A stretch of 64,000 bases of DNA. Source: Streptomyces sp. NBC_01707. Its GTDB lineage: Bacteria > Actinomycetota > Actinomycetes > Streptomycetales > Streptomycetaceae. Location of the stretch: the NCBI RefSeq assembly GCF_041438805.1, contig NZ_CP109191.1, positions 1 to 64,000 of the forward strand, read 5' to 3'. A model generated the notes under the pieces. The model worked only from the letters and a program-made list of their open reading frames with translations. It made no database searches and had not been told where the DNA came from. Each line of letters opens with the position of its first letter. Positions within the stretch are counted from its first letter, which is position 1. The position numbers were made by a program, and so were the translations under genes. Below are positions 27,987 through 37,354 of this stretch, one piece after another.

Positions 27987-28763
27987 ATGGTACGGCGCGG
28001 CGGACGAGGGTGGTACGGCCAGGTGGCCGCAGCGGCATTGGGGGTCACCGCGGTGGCCGTGGCCGCGTCGTTGTGGACCTCCCCGGTCGGTCCCGCCGAC
28101 CGGACAGCCGGCGCCTCGGCGCACCCTGCGGCGCCCGGCGCGGCCCCGCAGGCAGCCGCGGTGTCCGCGGAGATCGCGCACGTCTCGGACCGGGGCGCCC
28201 AGGGCATCAACATCACCATCGACGACGGGCCGGACCCGGTCTGGACGCCGCAAGTGCTCCAGGTACTCGAGGAGTACGGCGTCACGGCCACGTTCTGCAT
28301 GATCGGCCCGCAGGCTCAGGCGCATCCGGACCTTGTCAGAGCGGTGGTAGCGGCCGGGCACCGGCTGTGCAACCACACGGTGGCGCACGACGTCACCATG
28401 GACCACAAGTCCGAGGCCTACCAGTCCCAGCAGATCCTCGACGCGGATCGCATGATCACCGAGGCTTCGGGGGGCGTGGAGCCGCTCTATTACCGCGCCC
28501 CGGGCGGTGCCTTCACCCCGTACAGCAGGAAGCTCGCCGCTTCGCACGGCATGCGGCCGCTCGGCTGGAACGTCGACTCGAAGGACTTCGAACGCCCCGG
28601 CACGTCCGCCGTCGTCGCCACCGTCAAGGACGAGATATCTAACGGGCCGACCATCCTCTTCCACGATGCCGGCGGCGACCGCTCCCAGACCGTGACCGCC
28701 CTGCGCGAGGTGCTGCCCTGGCTCAAGGCACAGGGATACTCCTTCGGCTTCCCGGTGCGGTGA
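27987..28763 (+). CDS. Polysaccharide deacetylase (CE4, NodB homology), exported
   Basis: 258 aa from ATG 27987, preceded by GGGGCGG; an upstream in-frame start at 27912 is less likely. Residues 1-55 hold an Arg-rich n-region and a hydrophobic segment (VAAAALGVTAVAVAASLW): a signal peptide or anchor. All CE4 motifs are visible: TIDDGPD (motif 1, Asp base and metal Asp), NHTVAHD (metal His pair), RAPGGAF (motif 3), DSKDF (motif 4, Phe in place of the usual Trp), LFHDAGG (motif 5 His). It should remove N-acetyl groups from chitin- or peptidoglycan-like polymers outside the cell. No operon partner. Confidence 0.9.
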   Translation: MVRRGGRGWYGQVAAAALGVTAVAVAASLWTSPVGPADRTAGASAHPAAPGAAPQAAAVSAEIAHVSDRGAQGINITIDDGPDPVWTPQVLQVLEEYGVTATFCMIGPQAQAHPDLVRAVVAAGHRLCNHTVAHDVTMDHKSEAYQSQQILDADRMITEASGGVEPLYYRAPGGAFTPYSRKLAASHGMRPLGWNVDSKDFERPGTSAVVATVKDEISNGPTILFHDAGGDRSQTVTALREVLPWLKAQGYSFGFPVR

Positions 28764-28859
28764 GCCCGGCCCGTCAGCCCGGTGCGCGGCCCCTCGGACA
28801 AATGTTGCGGACCGCCCAGCGATGGCCGCAGATGGATAGTGTGCGCGGTGCGGCTGGGA

Positions 28860-28960
28860 GGCCGGATGCCCAGAGCCAGCGGGAAGTGTAGATGTCAGGG
28901 CGGGCACCGCGCGCGGTGACGTGTGTGATGTCGGTCAGCCATGTGTGATCAGCGGGTGTC
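28860..28960 (-). pseudogene. Possible IS3/IS481-type transposase fragment
   Basis: A minus-strand stretch TPADHTWLTDITHVTARGAR resembles the first Asp motif of the DDE domain in IS3-like OrfB proteins (W-x-x-D-I-T). Only about 33 codons are recognisable. Low certainty. Confidence 0.35.
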
Positions 28961-29009
28961 CTGGTCGCAGCTGCGACTCGGTCCATGACTACACCGTTTA
29001 CGTCGAGCG

Positions 29010-29924
29010 CAAGATTTCCACGCGGTCGTCTCGGTGTCGCGGAGCAAGAGCTCGCCGAGAAGTGCTCGTACGCCGCCCGGAAGCGGATCACCTACGCCGA
29101 CCAGGCAGATTTCCAGCACGGGGGATGCGTCTGAGTACTCGCCAGCCGTAGACGGTCAGCGGCCAATACCCGCCGGCCTCAGCGACGCCCCGGCACGCTG
29201 GGGTAGATATGGCGCGGCCCAAGCCGGATTCCACCGCCAGTGCCCGCCTCCCGAGGGCGCACCCTCTTCCCGGTGCTCCTGGTGGCGGCGTTCGTCCTGG
29301 GCCGCACGCTCCTGGCGATGTTGGTCTTCGTAGCGGGAAGTCTGCTCAATGGTGAAAGCAGAGACCGGCAGAGCTCCGATGCTGCACTGAACACCACTCA
29401 CCCCGCCCGATGGGCGGACCAAAGCGAGTCAGCAGGGGGCCAACGAGGTGACGAATCCGCCGCCGACTCGCGCGTCACAGCTCGGGCACCCCACACGGCA
29501 AGGAGAGTGAGTCAGCAGCGCCCAGGCCGACCCTGTATGGCGCCAGCCCCTGTAGCTCTCGGGACGGCGCCGTGTCACCGCCCTCCCGAGAGCTACGACA
29601 CCCACGACCGGCAGGCGGACGACCTTCGCCAGCCGTACCGCCGACCGGCCGTGGTGAGCCACCGAGAAGACCCACCATGGCCCGGGCTACAGCCCGATAG
29701 CGAGTTCCACTCATCACGCCCATCCGCAGATGACCGACAGGCAAGTGCCTGGCAGTGGCAACGGTGTCGCGTCCTCGTTGATCGGACTCGTCCCAGGGAG
29801 TGCACCTGGCGTTAGGCCATGGCGCAGCACAAGGGGCTCTGCAAGCGCCTCCGTAACGAACTCAGGGCCCACGGAGAGCGCCTGGGAGAAGGGCGGATGT
29901 GAAACCCGGCATGCGGGCAGCGCC
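29010..29924. other. Gene-poor stretch with one inverted repeat
   Basis: No supported gene. A plus-strand frame near 29240 holds a hydrophobic run (TLFPVLLVAAFVLGRTLLAM) that could be a membrane segment, but it lacks a ribosome site and the rest is not protein-like. A 13-bp inverted repeat lies at 29552-29596. Confidence 0.35.
29552..29596. repeat. 13-bp inverted repeat (stem-loop)
   Basis: GTAGCTCTCGGGA (29552-29564) pairs perfectly with TCCCGAGAGCTAC (29584-29596), loop 19 nt. It could be a terminator or the ends of a lost element; no gene ends directly before it. Confidence 0.55.
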
Positions 29925-30077
29925 TCAAGAACTCGGAGGCAGATCGAGCGTGACCTCGCCAGCAGTGGTCTTGAGAGTGAGAACGCTCTCTCCGCGGCCG
30001 ATAGCACGATCGATTTTTTTGATCTCTGCCCATGTAAAGCCGAGCCGGCGGTACTTGTTCCGCTGCTTCGGCCGCAT
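29925..30077 (-). CDS. Small basic protein, unknown
   Basis: 50 aa from ATG 30077, supported by GGAGGAT at 30087-30093, nine bases upstream. Sequence begins MRPKQRNKYRRLGFTWAEIK and ends LDLPPSS; an upstream ATG at 30110 is possible. Charged, no membrane segment, family not recognised. Same strand as and downstream of the Gabija-like pair. Confidence 0.5.
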   Translation of the reverse strand: MRPKQRNKYRRLGFTWAEIKKIDRAIGRGESVLTLKTTAGEVTLDLPPSS

Positions 30078-30138
30078 GTGCTGGATATCCTCCTTCGAGG
30101 TTGTGGTCATACCCGGATGCCACGAACGGGCCGAACCG

Positions 30139-30423
30139 CTAGTCATCTTGGGAATCAGGTCCATCCTTCACCCAGAGCGGTTGTGCGTTGTCCGCGTAGT
30201 GTTCTCGATCCCGCGATCGGAGCGGGGCATCCGTCGGAGGAATGAGCGCTGTAGCAGGCTGGGGTGCTGGGACCTGAACTATCCTGTGCCGCGGCTTGAG
30301 CTCGAGGCCAGCCACGAGGTAGTCGGGGACCTCACCAGCGACGATGCGAGCGGCACGATCGCGGGCAGCTGCTTTAGCCGCAGCCTTCCTTGCCCGCTTG
30401 ACCTCGCGAGACTCCTTCGGCAT
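30139..30423 (-). CDS. Small Lys/Arg/Ala-rich protein, unknown
   Basis: 94 aa from ATG 30423 (MPKESREVKRARKAAAKAAA). The first 35 residues form a strongly basic helix, which suggests nucleic-acid binding (inference). No clear ribosome site. The frame is coding-like for about 20 codons upstream of the ATG until a stop near 30480. It overlaps the end of the 30374-30700 frame and continues the same-strand series behind the helicase. Confidence 0.45.
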   Translation of the reverse strand: MPKESREVKRARKAAAKAAARDRAARIVAGEVPDYLVAGLELKPRHRIVQVPAPQPATALIPPTDAPLRSRDREHYADNAQPLWVKDGPDSQDD

Positions 30424-30700
30424 CTGCGTAGCGTATGCCGATCCAACCGCTCGCGAAACGAACTTTTGTAGCTCGACTTCTCACGTCGCTCGCACTTCCC
30501 TTGCCCAGGCTCCCACAGGATCCTCCGCCTTGTACCTGCGATCGGCTCCACGTAACCTGCGGGAGATCCTCTGCGGTGGGCCTGAACTCATAGCCAGTGT
30601 CATCGAAGAGCGCCATGCCATTCACGACGGGCGCACCCTCCTTCACCGGGTGGAGCATGCAGGCAAACGCTATGGGCTGCTCCTCCCACCAGAACATCAC
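30374..30700 (-). CDS. Uncertain small protein directly after the UvrD-like helicase
   Basis: This frame is in the same phase as the helicase gene and lies immediately after its TGA (30761-30763): the stretch between also reads like protein (AFNEWFASGRGGPAGKVMFW). From ATG 30700 the first ~45 codons are coding-like (ALFDDTGYEFRPTAEDLPQV), later ones less so. Either a separate small gene with a poor start, the remains of a longer helicase C-terminus cut off by a stop codon, or chance. No family recognised. Confidence 0.35.
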   Translation of the reverse strand: MMFWWEEQPIAFACMLHPVKEGAPVVNGMALFDDTGYEFRPTAEDLPQVTWSRSQVQGGGSCGSLGKGSASDVRSRATKVRFASGWIGIRYADAEGVSRGQAGKEGCG

Positions 30701-30760
30701 CTTGCCCGCGGGCCCGCCCCGGCCGGATGCGAACCACTCGTTGAACGCCTTCGGAAGCGG

Positions 30761-32248
30761 TCACGGCGCTTCGCCCGCGATGGCCAAGGTCGTCCACCTA
30801 GCTCGCGTGAGGGCGACGTAGAGTTTGCGGTGGTCTTCGTTGCCGGAATTAAGCCCATGACTCAAGGCCCCCTGCTCGGCGCTGCTGAGGCACACTCCGA
30901 CACGGTCCCACTCGCGGCCCTTGGCCTGATGGGCGGTGAGCCCAGGGATCAGCTGAGCTGCCGGTATGCGGAGCCGAGCACGGAGTTGCTCCAGACGAAC
31001 GCGGTGAGTCTTGTGGTGTCGGGGGATTTGGCGGTCGCTTTCCTCCCCAATGACGGTCTTGAGACTGGTCAAGATCTCGTCGATGTCTCTCGTGCCTGCA
31101 AGGTCGTCGAGAAGGGTGCCCAAGCTTGGGCGCAGGCGACCCAGCGCTTGGCTTTCGATATCAAGCGTGGTCAGGGCGTCGTTGTGGAAGGTGGCGTTGC
31201 CGCCAAAGGTTCGCTGGGTAAGTTCGCTGAGCAGAAGAGTGCACGCTGCTTCCTGGGCTTGTCCCTTGAAGCTTTTGTAGGCAAGGGGCAGGACGTGGGG
31301 TCCGGTGTCCCAGAGTTGGTTCCACTGCAGGGCGAGGAGGACGTCCACGTCTTCGGCGTGCCCTTGTGGCAGGCTTACCTCTTCTCCGGCTCGTAGCCGG
31401 TGTGCCAACTGGGACTGGTCTTCGCTCTTCCATCGGAAGGATGTGGGAAGGTCCCGCTGGACGAGGTTGGCTTCCTCAACAAGGGCTGGAACCTGGTCGG
31501 GGCGGGCCCCTCGGAAGCCATACAGTGCCTGCCATGGGTCGCCGACCACGGTGATGTCCAGTCCCGCGTCGGCAGCGAGCCGGACCAAAGCCAGGTCGAG
31601 CGCATTGGCATCGAATATCTCATCGACGATGAGCGCACGGACGGTCTGGGCAAGGCGCGCGAGTAGGACGTCGCGCGTACTGCTGTTGGCCAGAGCCATC
31701 TCCAAAAGGCGCCGGACCTCTTGATGGGTGCACCAGCCCCCAGCCAGAGCCTCGTTGAGGTCTGCCAGGGTAGGTCGGTTGTCCTTGTCGGCCGAGCGTG
31801 CCCCCCTTGCAACGACCTGGTCGCCGTCCAACGTGAGGATGGGTCCCCAGTTGCTCCACGTGGTGGGTAACAGCACTCGCCAGTGATCGATGACGGTGAG
31901 CGAGCGATGGCCCGCAGGCCAGTTCACGTGTCCAGTGCTCAGCAGGTGTGTGAGCAGATCGCAGACAATGGTGTCCAGGGTGACGATGCGGTGCGGCCAC
32001 GCCAGGGCCGCGGGCCCCCATTGGCTGAGCACGCGGCTGCGGAGTTCGGTCGTTGCCGAGCGGGTGAAGCTGACCGCGATGATGGCGCGTGGATCGTTGC
32101 CACTGCGGAACCGCTGAATGCCGAAGCGCTGGGCGGCCACAGTGGTCTTGCCGGACCCGGGGGCCGCTTCGATATACAGCCGGCGGTGGGGCGTCCCAGC
32201 TGCGATCAACTGCTCCCGGGTGAGGGGTCCCCTGCCCGAGGGGCTCAC
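30761..32248 (-). CDS. gajB: UvrD/Rep-like SF1 helicase, GajB-like (Gabija)
   Basis: 495 aa from GTG 32248, whose first base is shared with the gajA stop (TAGTG), so the two are translationally coupled. SF1A motifs are all visible: Walker A AAPGSGKTTVA (about residue 28), DE box VDEIFDAN, motif III VVGDPWQALYGFRGA, the TSFR motif, AHQAKGREWDRV and LYVALTRARWT. In Gabija the helicase-like subunit works with the GajA nuclease against phage DNA; GajB proteins are about 500 aa, as here. Adjacent OLD and UvrD genes define class 2 OLD loci. A generic repair helicase is unlikely given this partner. Confidence 0.8.
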   Translation of the reverse strand: MSPSGRGPLTREQLIAAGTPHRRLYIEAAPGSGKTTVAAQRFGIQRFRSGNDPRAIIAVSFTRSATTELRSRVLSQWGPAALAWPHRIVTLDTIVCDLLTHLLSTGHVNWPAGHRSLTVIDHWRVLLPTTWSNWGPILTLDGDQVVARGARSADKDNRPTLADLNEALAGGWCTHQEVRRLLEMALANSSTRDVLLARLAQTVRALIVDEIFDANALDLALVRLAADAGLDITVVGDPWQALYGFRGARPDQVPALVEEANLVQRDLPTSFRWKSEDQSQLAHRLRAGEEVSLPQGHAEDVDVLLALQWNQLWDTGPHVLPLAYKSFKGQAQEAACTLLLSELTQRTFGGNATFHNDALTTLDIESQALGRLRPSLGTLLDDLAGTRDIDEILTSLKTVIGEESDRQIPRHHKTHRVRLEQLRARLRIPAAQLIPGLTAHQAKGREWDRVGVCLSSAEQGALSHGLNSGNEDHRKLYVALTRARWTTLAIAGEAP

Positions 32249-34389
32249 TACCGCTCCCCCGGTTCCGATACGCCGGTGGCTGAGTCAACTTCGCTAGTCG
32301 GTACGGCTGCCGTAGGCCAATGTCCTGCAGGGTCAGCGTCGTCGGGCACAAAGGAAGCTGCAGGCCAGAGCCCGCCAGCACCCATCGGTGCTGCGGTAGC
32401 AACCTGATCACCAGCCGACGTCGGGTCCAGAGGCCAGGTGAGTGCGGCGGGCCCAACGGCGCCCTCGGCTCTCTCGTGGGCTTCATCGACCTCCCCGTCA
32501 CCGCCAGTCTTAGCCGCAGGCTGCGGGTGAAGGAATTCGAAGAGTTCCCTGAGATGCCCTGGAACGTGAACCGTCTGACCACCTTCAACGGCCTCTGCGA
32601 GGCATGCGGCAAGAGAATCGGCGAACGCCGCCTTCTCCGCAGAGAGCGGCCCTGCCTTCGTAGCGGGCGACGTCTTCGTGGCCACGCGTGCGCTCTTGAA
32701 CAGGTCGTGTACTGCTTCCGGGGTCACCTGATCGGGGACCGTAGCATCGATCGCAGTCAGGGCAGTAGATATGAGGAGCTCATTGCCGTCCACAATGGAT
32801 GGCTCCAGTGTCGGGTGGCTAATGAAGGCCCGTACGACGTCGGGATCGTGATCCTTGACCCACTTCGGAGCAGAGTATCCCTGGTCGAAAGGCTTGTCGC
32901 TGTCGGTCAGCACGGCCAACCTTGTACAGAGTTCCTCGCCTTTCGTGGCGAGAAGCCGGGAAGTCCAGGCTCCGACCTTGGATCCGACATAGACGATGCT
33001 CAAAGCCTCGATAAAGGCGCGCTTCGCAGGGTCGTCCGCTGCCCAGGCACGGCCGAAGTCACGGAGGATAGCGGCTTCGGTGACCCCTTCCACCACCACA
33101 AGCCGTTCGGCGAACAGGGCAGCGGAGCGGCTGGCATCCATGTGAATGCGAGCCATGCGCAGCGTACGATCGCGATCCTTCATCTGGATTGCGGCGATCG
33201 GTCGGCAGACACGGCGGCCAGCTCCCGTGTGCCGCAGCACTACGAGATCTTCCGGATTGCAGGAGGCGATGATGTCGGTGGCGTGGCTGGAGAGCACGAT
33301 CTGCAGTTCTGGGCGATCCCGGACGGACTTGCGTAGGTAGCGCACGAGGGCGTGCTGCAGCTGGGGGTGGAGGTGAGCTTCTGGCTCCTCGATGACGATG
33401 GTGGCGTGGAATGCTGTGCGGGGAAAAAAGGAGTCTGCCTCGGACTCGGCCTCGGCTTCGGCCTGGGTGAGGCCTTCCAGCGCTCGCTGTTCCTCCTCCG
33501 CCTCCGTCATGTCATCGGGCTTGGGGTGCGTCTCTGACTGCGGTGCGCCTTCTGGGGCGGCGCGCTGGGTGGAGTCGGGGATTGCGGCCAAGGTCACAGC
33601 GATATGCAGCAGGTTGACATAGCCCAGGCCCGAGACCTCTAGCGGGCGGGCTGTGGTACGGCCTTCCATGACGGCCAACATCATCTCCAGGACCCGGGCG
33701 AGGTAGGAGTCGTCGATCACCTGACCGCGGACGTAGGGCCACTGCTGCTGCACACCCGAGGTGAGTGCGAAGAGATGTGCGCCGATGCGTTCTTCAATCG
33801 CTTGGATAAGGCCGTCCTTGGCCAGGTCCTCCAGGAGACGAGAAGCCTGCACCCGCAGCGGCACCAGACTGCGGGTGCCGTCCAGCCGTTCCTGCTCGGC
33901 ACGCAGCAGCTCAATCAGGATGCGGGCCTCACGACGCGCCAGCTCATCCAGAGGGTTGCGCCAAGCCGGAAGATAGATGAATTTGAACGGATCCGTGCCC
34001 AGCCCTGGGTTCTGGGCTTCGCTCCCCTTAACTCGGGACCGGATGGTGCCGAGGTCGCGTTCCAGGACAGCTCCCCATTTCTGGGCGGTGCCCTCACCGG
34101 TTTGGTGCAGGGAGTTTTGCAGCGATCTGCCCAGCGGCCCTTCGTGGCCCGCGGAGTCCTCAAAGGTGTATTGCACCTCGACGCTTGCTTCCCTCCCGAG
34201 AGCGGCGGCGCCCTGTCGTGGCAGCAGAGGGAAGCGGCTGGTGTGCGCCAGATATAGGGCGTCGGTGACAGTGGTCTTGCCCGCGCCATTCGCGCCGATC
34301 AACACGCTGAAGCGCCCCGGCAACGGGCAGTCAATCTCCCCCTCGGCGCTTGCTCTCAGTCCGGATACCCTCACGCGGCTCAGATACAC
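32248..34389 (-). CDS. gajA: OLD-family ATPase with TOPRIM nuclease domain, GajA-like (Gabija)
   Basis: 713 aa. GTG 34389 was chosen because AAGGGGAGA lies 6-7 bases before it; TTG 34407 is in frame but falls within that site. The ABC-type ATPase domain has Walker [10 protein letters not shown] (32-40), a GLGYVNLL signature-like motif (about 255), Walker [14 protein letters not shown] (about 331-343) and an H-switch SSHATD (about 367). The TOPRIM domain has [12 protein letters not shown] (catalytic Glu, about 431) and VLTDSDKPF (Asp-x-Asp, about 493-501). An acidic insertion (about 275-325) sits between signature and Walker B, and the last ~90 residues are a Pro/Ala/Gly-rich tail. GajA nicks specific DNA when nucleotide levels fall. 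Predicted anti-phage function. Confidence 0.8.
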   Translation of the reverse strand: MYLSRVRVSGLRASAEGEIDCPLPGRFSVLIGANGAGKTTVTDALYLAHTSRFPLLPRQGAAALGREASVEVQYTFEDSAGHEGPLGRSLQNSLHQTGEGTAQKWGAVLERDLGTIRSRVKGSEAQNPGLGTDPFKFIYLPAWRNPLDELARREARILIELLRAEQERLDGTRSLVPLRVQASRLLEDLAKDGLIQAIEERIGAHLFALTSGVQQQWPYVRGQVIDDSYLARVLEMMLAVMEGRTTARPLEVSGLGYVNLLHIAVTLAAIPDSTQRAAPEGAPQSETHPKPDDMTEAEEEQRALEGLTQAEAEAESEADSFFPRTAFHATIVIEEPEAHLHPQLQHALVRYLRKSVRDRPELQIVLSSHATDIIASCNPEDLVVLRHTGAGRRVCRPIAAIQMKDRDRTLRMARIHMDASRSAALFAERLVVVEGVTEAAILRDFGRAWAADDPAKRAFIEALSIVYVGSKVGAWTSRLLATKGEELCTRLAVLTDSDKPFDQGYSAPKWVKDHDPDVVRAFISHPTLEPSIVDGNELLISTALTAIDATVPDQVTPEAVHDLFKSARVATKTSPATKAGPLSAEKAAFADSLAACLAEAVEGGQTVHVPGHLRELFEFLHPQPAAKTGGDGEVDEAHERAEGAVGPAALTWPLDPTSAGDQVATAAPMGAGGLWPAASFVPDDADPAGHWPTAAVPTSEVDSATGVSEPGER

Positions 34390-34761
34390 AAAATCTCCCC
34401 TTTGCAAGCCCTAAACCTGCACAGCTTAGCCATCAACGGCTTGGAGCGGTAACCGCCGACGGAACATCGGCGCCTAGCGAAAGAGCGCGCGGGCGGGGCG
34501 AGTAGCAGCGTTTGCTCGTTCGTCCGGCCCGTCGCCGGGGCGTACAGGACGGGGCGGCCTGGGCGCCGAGCTCACCGCGAAAGTGTCTGCGCCAGCTCCG
34601 CCGCTAGCACCGGCCGTTGGAAGCCTTCGACCCTCAGGAACTGGCGGTCGCAACCCGCCTCGCCGATGCAGGTGACCGGCTCCTGGCCGACGCGCTCACC
34701 CGTGCCTGCACCAATGGACACCTAGTCCCATCCGCGATCCACGACTAGTTGACGGAACATC
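34390..34761. other. Region upstream of the Gabija-like pair, with a gene-tail remnant
   Basis: Holds the promoter of the gajA-gajB pair. A plus-strand tail ending with TAG at 34746-34748 (EAFDPQELAVATRLADAGDR) is coding-like over about 45 codons but is closed upstream by a stop near 34610, so it is a remnant of an unknown gene. Confidence 0.35.
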
Positions 34762-35133
34762 TCAAAACGGAATGGCCCTGATGCGTGGACCTAGACGTCG
34801 CGCCCACGCCCGATGGCAGTGACGTCGTATCCAAGGGGATCTGCCGGCTGGCTTCTGCGTGCCTTCGTTGCCTGCCCCCCTACAGCGCACGGTGCCCAGC
34901 GGGAGGCAGCCTTGGTCCAGGCGGGGGAAGAGGTGAGTGGGCAGGGTGTCCCGGAACTCGAACTCCGGAGACGTGTGGCCCCCGTTCACTGTGCCGTCCT
35001 CACGGACAGTGCGGACGTGCTCGGACTCGCGGCGACCGGCACTGCAAACGGGTACTGTCGGATGGTTGGCAGGAGTGTTCAAGCGTAGTTGTCTGCCGCA
35101 CCGTTCCGGGTCAGTGTCCGTGGTGGTGTCCAT
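34762..35133 (-). CDS. Hypothetical protein (doubtful)
   Basis: A minus-strand frame from ATG 35133 (MDTTTDTDPERCGRQLRLNT) with GC-rich third positions. About 123 aa, hydrophilic, no motif and no ribosome site recognised. Kept because codon use is plausible; it may be a remnant. Confidence 0.3.
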   Translation of the reverse strand: MDTTTDTDPERCGRQLRLNTPANHPTVPVCSAGRRESEHVRTVREDGTVNGGHTSPEFEFRDTLPTHLFPRLDQGCLPLGTVRCRGAGNEGTQKPAGRSPWIRRHCHRAWARRLGPRIRAIPF

Positions 35134-35429
35134 CCAGAGCGTGGACCGGCGTTCGCCCTGTCGGGCCACCGCATGGGCAAGCAGAACCTATGCGCGCTGG
35201 TTCCGGCCACGTTTCTACTGCGGAGATCCCTCGGGCCATCGGCAGCAATCGCGAGCGGTTCGGCGGAAGATTGCACGCCTGCAAGCGGGCACGAGAGCGG
35301 CTATCCTCGGCGCGCGTGCCTGGTTGCGGGCGCCCGAGGGGCCGAGGGCCCGCATGCTCGGTACGTCTCGCACGTGCGAGGTTTGCGCCCCCACTGGGTA
35401 GGTAGCGCGTTGCCGTTCTACTTAGTCGT

Positions 35430-35831
35430 CTACAGGGGGAGTTGTATCCCAAGTTCCTGCATCGCGGTCGAGGGCGGTCCACCCTCAGAACGCTCCGTCT
35501 TGAAGCCTTTCACTCGCGCCGCGAGGGTGCGCGGATCGACCGCTTCGGCCGGAGCGCCCTTGGCGTACAAACCGTCTGGCTCCGAGTCGCGGTCATGGGG
35601 CAGGAGCCAGAAAACACGGCGTCGAAAAGTGCCGGAAGAGCGGGAGGACTTGGCCGTGGGACCGAGGAGGGCATAGCCGACCATGCGACCGTCACGATAG
35701 TAGGCGGGTTTGCCCTTCCGCGTCGGAAGGCGGTCGAGGCTTTGGCGCACGTAGTCGAGATCGTCGATGCCTTCCAGCCAGACGAGGTCTACTTCGTGGC
35801 TGATCTCGTCCTCGGTGATCAGGGAGCTCAT
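35430..35831 (-). CDS. Small protein coupled to the SF3 helicase gene, unknown
   Basis: 133 aa from ATG 35831, overlapping the helicase stop (ATGA). Begins MSSLITEDEISHEVDLVWLE; mixed alpha/beta composition, no membrane segment, no motif recognised. Its position as third gene behind Prim-Pol and helicase suggests a replication accessory role (inference). Confidence 0.7.
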   Translation of the reverse strand: MSSLITEDEISHEVDLVWLEGIDDLDYVRQSLDRLPTRKGKPAYYRDGRMVGYALLGPTAKSSRSSGTFRRRVFWLLPHDRDSEPDGLYAKGAPAEAVDPRTLAARVKGFKTERSEGGPPSTAMQELGIQLPL

Positions 35832-37354
35832 GGGCGGGCGTCCCTTTCCTCATCGGTGAGCAGTCCGATTCCCGGGTAGTGCTTGCGCTGATTGGACAGG
35901 ATCATCTCCTTGGGCGACTTCAGCCCCACGAGTTCACGAGTGCGGGCGGCAAACGCCCTGGAGGACATGGCTGGTGCTCCTTCATTGTGGCACCAGGCCT
36001 TGTACACCGCGTAGAGGGCGGTCTGCTCGGCGCGCAGTTCGGCGGCCATGATGCACGCTTCTTCGTAGAAACGACCGGTGTGGTCTTCGGTCTCCGCGTA
36101 GGCGGTGGTGGCGATGCGGACTCGCTCGGGACCGGTGAGATCGCGGTCGCCGGCGAGGTAGCGGCGGGCACCGTCGATGAGCCAGCCGAGGATGCCTGGC
36201 CCCTCCTCGGTGACCAGGATGTCGGCAAGGTTGTCGATCTTCCGGTCGTCAGGAACGACGCGTTCGAAGGGGATCAGGCACATACGGCGCCAGAACGCGA
36301 AGCCTCCGGTACCGACTTCGGGGCGGTGGTTGCCCAGGAGCCACAATTTGTGCGTGGGCTGGAAGCTGAAGAAGTCCTGGCGCATGCGGCGTGCCTTGAT
36401 GCGGTCTCCGCCAGTGAGCAGTTTGACGCGGGCCTCGTCGAACTTGTCGCCTGGTTTGACCTCGGAGCACACGATGACGCGCCGACCGTGGAGTTCAGCA
36501 AGGTCGGTTGGGTGGCCCTCGTAGGGGCGGGCCATGAGGAAGCCTGGGGGCGCCGCGTCAGCGTAGTCGCCGAGCAGCTTCATCAGGACGTCCAGCAGTA
36601 CGGATTTGCCGTTCTTTCCGGAACCGAAGAGGAAGGGAAGGACCTGTGCACCGACGTCACCGGTGACGGAGTATCCCAGCAGCAGCTGGAGATAGCTGAT
36701 CATTTCACGGCCTTCGGTGTCGTCGCCGAAGGTGTCGGTCAGGAAACGCTCCCAGCGGGGGGCAGGGACGTGCTGGGGGCCGACGCTGGTGGAGCGCGAG
36801 TGGAAGTCCTTGTTTGGGTCGGGTGTCTTCAGGAGAGCTGTACGCAGGTCGACGATTCCGTCGGGCGTGCACAGGGCGTAGGGGTCGGCGTCGAGGAGGG
36901 CCGCGTTTAGGACCATTCCGGGAGCGGATTTGGCTTGGGTCAGCATGGCGTTGATCCCGGTGGTGGATAGCGCACGCCGCCGGTGTTGGTTCAGGGCGGT
37001 GCTGGTGAAGACACCACGGGGGTCGTGCCCCGCGATGTTCTCAGCGAGGTCGCCCGCCGCCCACAGCACAGTGTCGTCCTCGTCGATCTGCCAGCGGGTG
37101 GTGTCCCAGCGATACCAGCCGATGCCGGGGACGTGCCGGTAGTCGTTGGCGTACAGCCGGACGAACAGCTTGGCATTGCCGCGGTCGGAAAGGGTGTCAG
37201 GTAGAAGTCCGGCCTCGGTCGCGGGGCCAGACGCGGCTCGCTTCGCGTCGGACTGAGTCGGCAGAGGAACCGTGGAGCCTTGAGCACGGATCTGGGCGGC
37301 CACGGCCTCGGCGTTGAAATCGAAGAGCGTTTCGTTGCTTCCCGGCGTCGTCAT
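35828..37354 (-). CDS. Phage/plasmid primase-helicase, P4/D5 type (SF3 helicase)
   Basis: 508 aa, from ATG 37354, which overlaps the Prim-Pol stop (ATGA). D5-like N-terminal region (about 55-230), then an SF3 helicase: Walker A FGSGKNGKSVLLDV (243-256), Walker B-like VIVCSEVKPGDKF, and motif C KLWLLGNHRPEV with its Asn. Such proteins form a hexamer that unwinds the origin. Together with the upstream Prim-Pol and the nearby iterons it forms the replication module of the element. Confidence 0.9.
   Translation of the reverse strand: MTTPGSNETLFDFNAEAVAAQIRAQGSTVPLPTQSDAKRAASGPATEAGLLPDTLSDRGNAKLFVRLYANDYRHVPGIGWYRWDTTRWQIDEDDTVLWAAGDLAENIAGHDPRGVFTSTALNQHRRRALSTTGINAMLTQAKSAPGMVLNAALLDADPYALCTPDGIVDLRTALLKTPDPNKDFHSRSTSVGPQHVPAPRWERFLTDTFGDDTEGREMISYLQLLLGYSVTGDVGAQVLPFLFGSGKNGKSVLLDVLMKLLGDYADAAPPGFLMARPYEGHPTDLAELHGRRVIVCSEVKPGDKFDEARVKLLTGGDRIKARRMRQDFFSFQPTHKLWLLGNHRPEVGTGGFAFWRRMCLIPFERVVPDDRKIDNLADILVTEEGPGILGWLIDGARRYLAGDRDLTGPERVRIATTAYAETEDHTGRFYEEACIMAAELRAEQTALYAVYKAWCHNEGAPAMSSRAFAARTRELVGLKSPKEMILSNQRKHYPGIGLLTDEERDARP

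Noticed and set aside
29240..29815. Plus-strand frame with a hydrophobic N-terminal segment
   Set aside because: No ribosome site, and most of the frame is not protein-like; listed only as a note in the gap entry.
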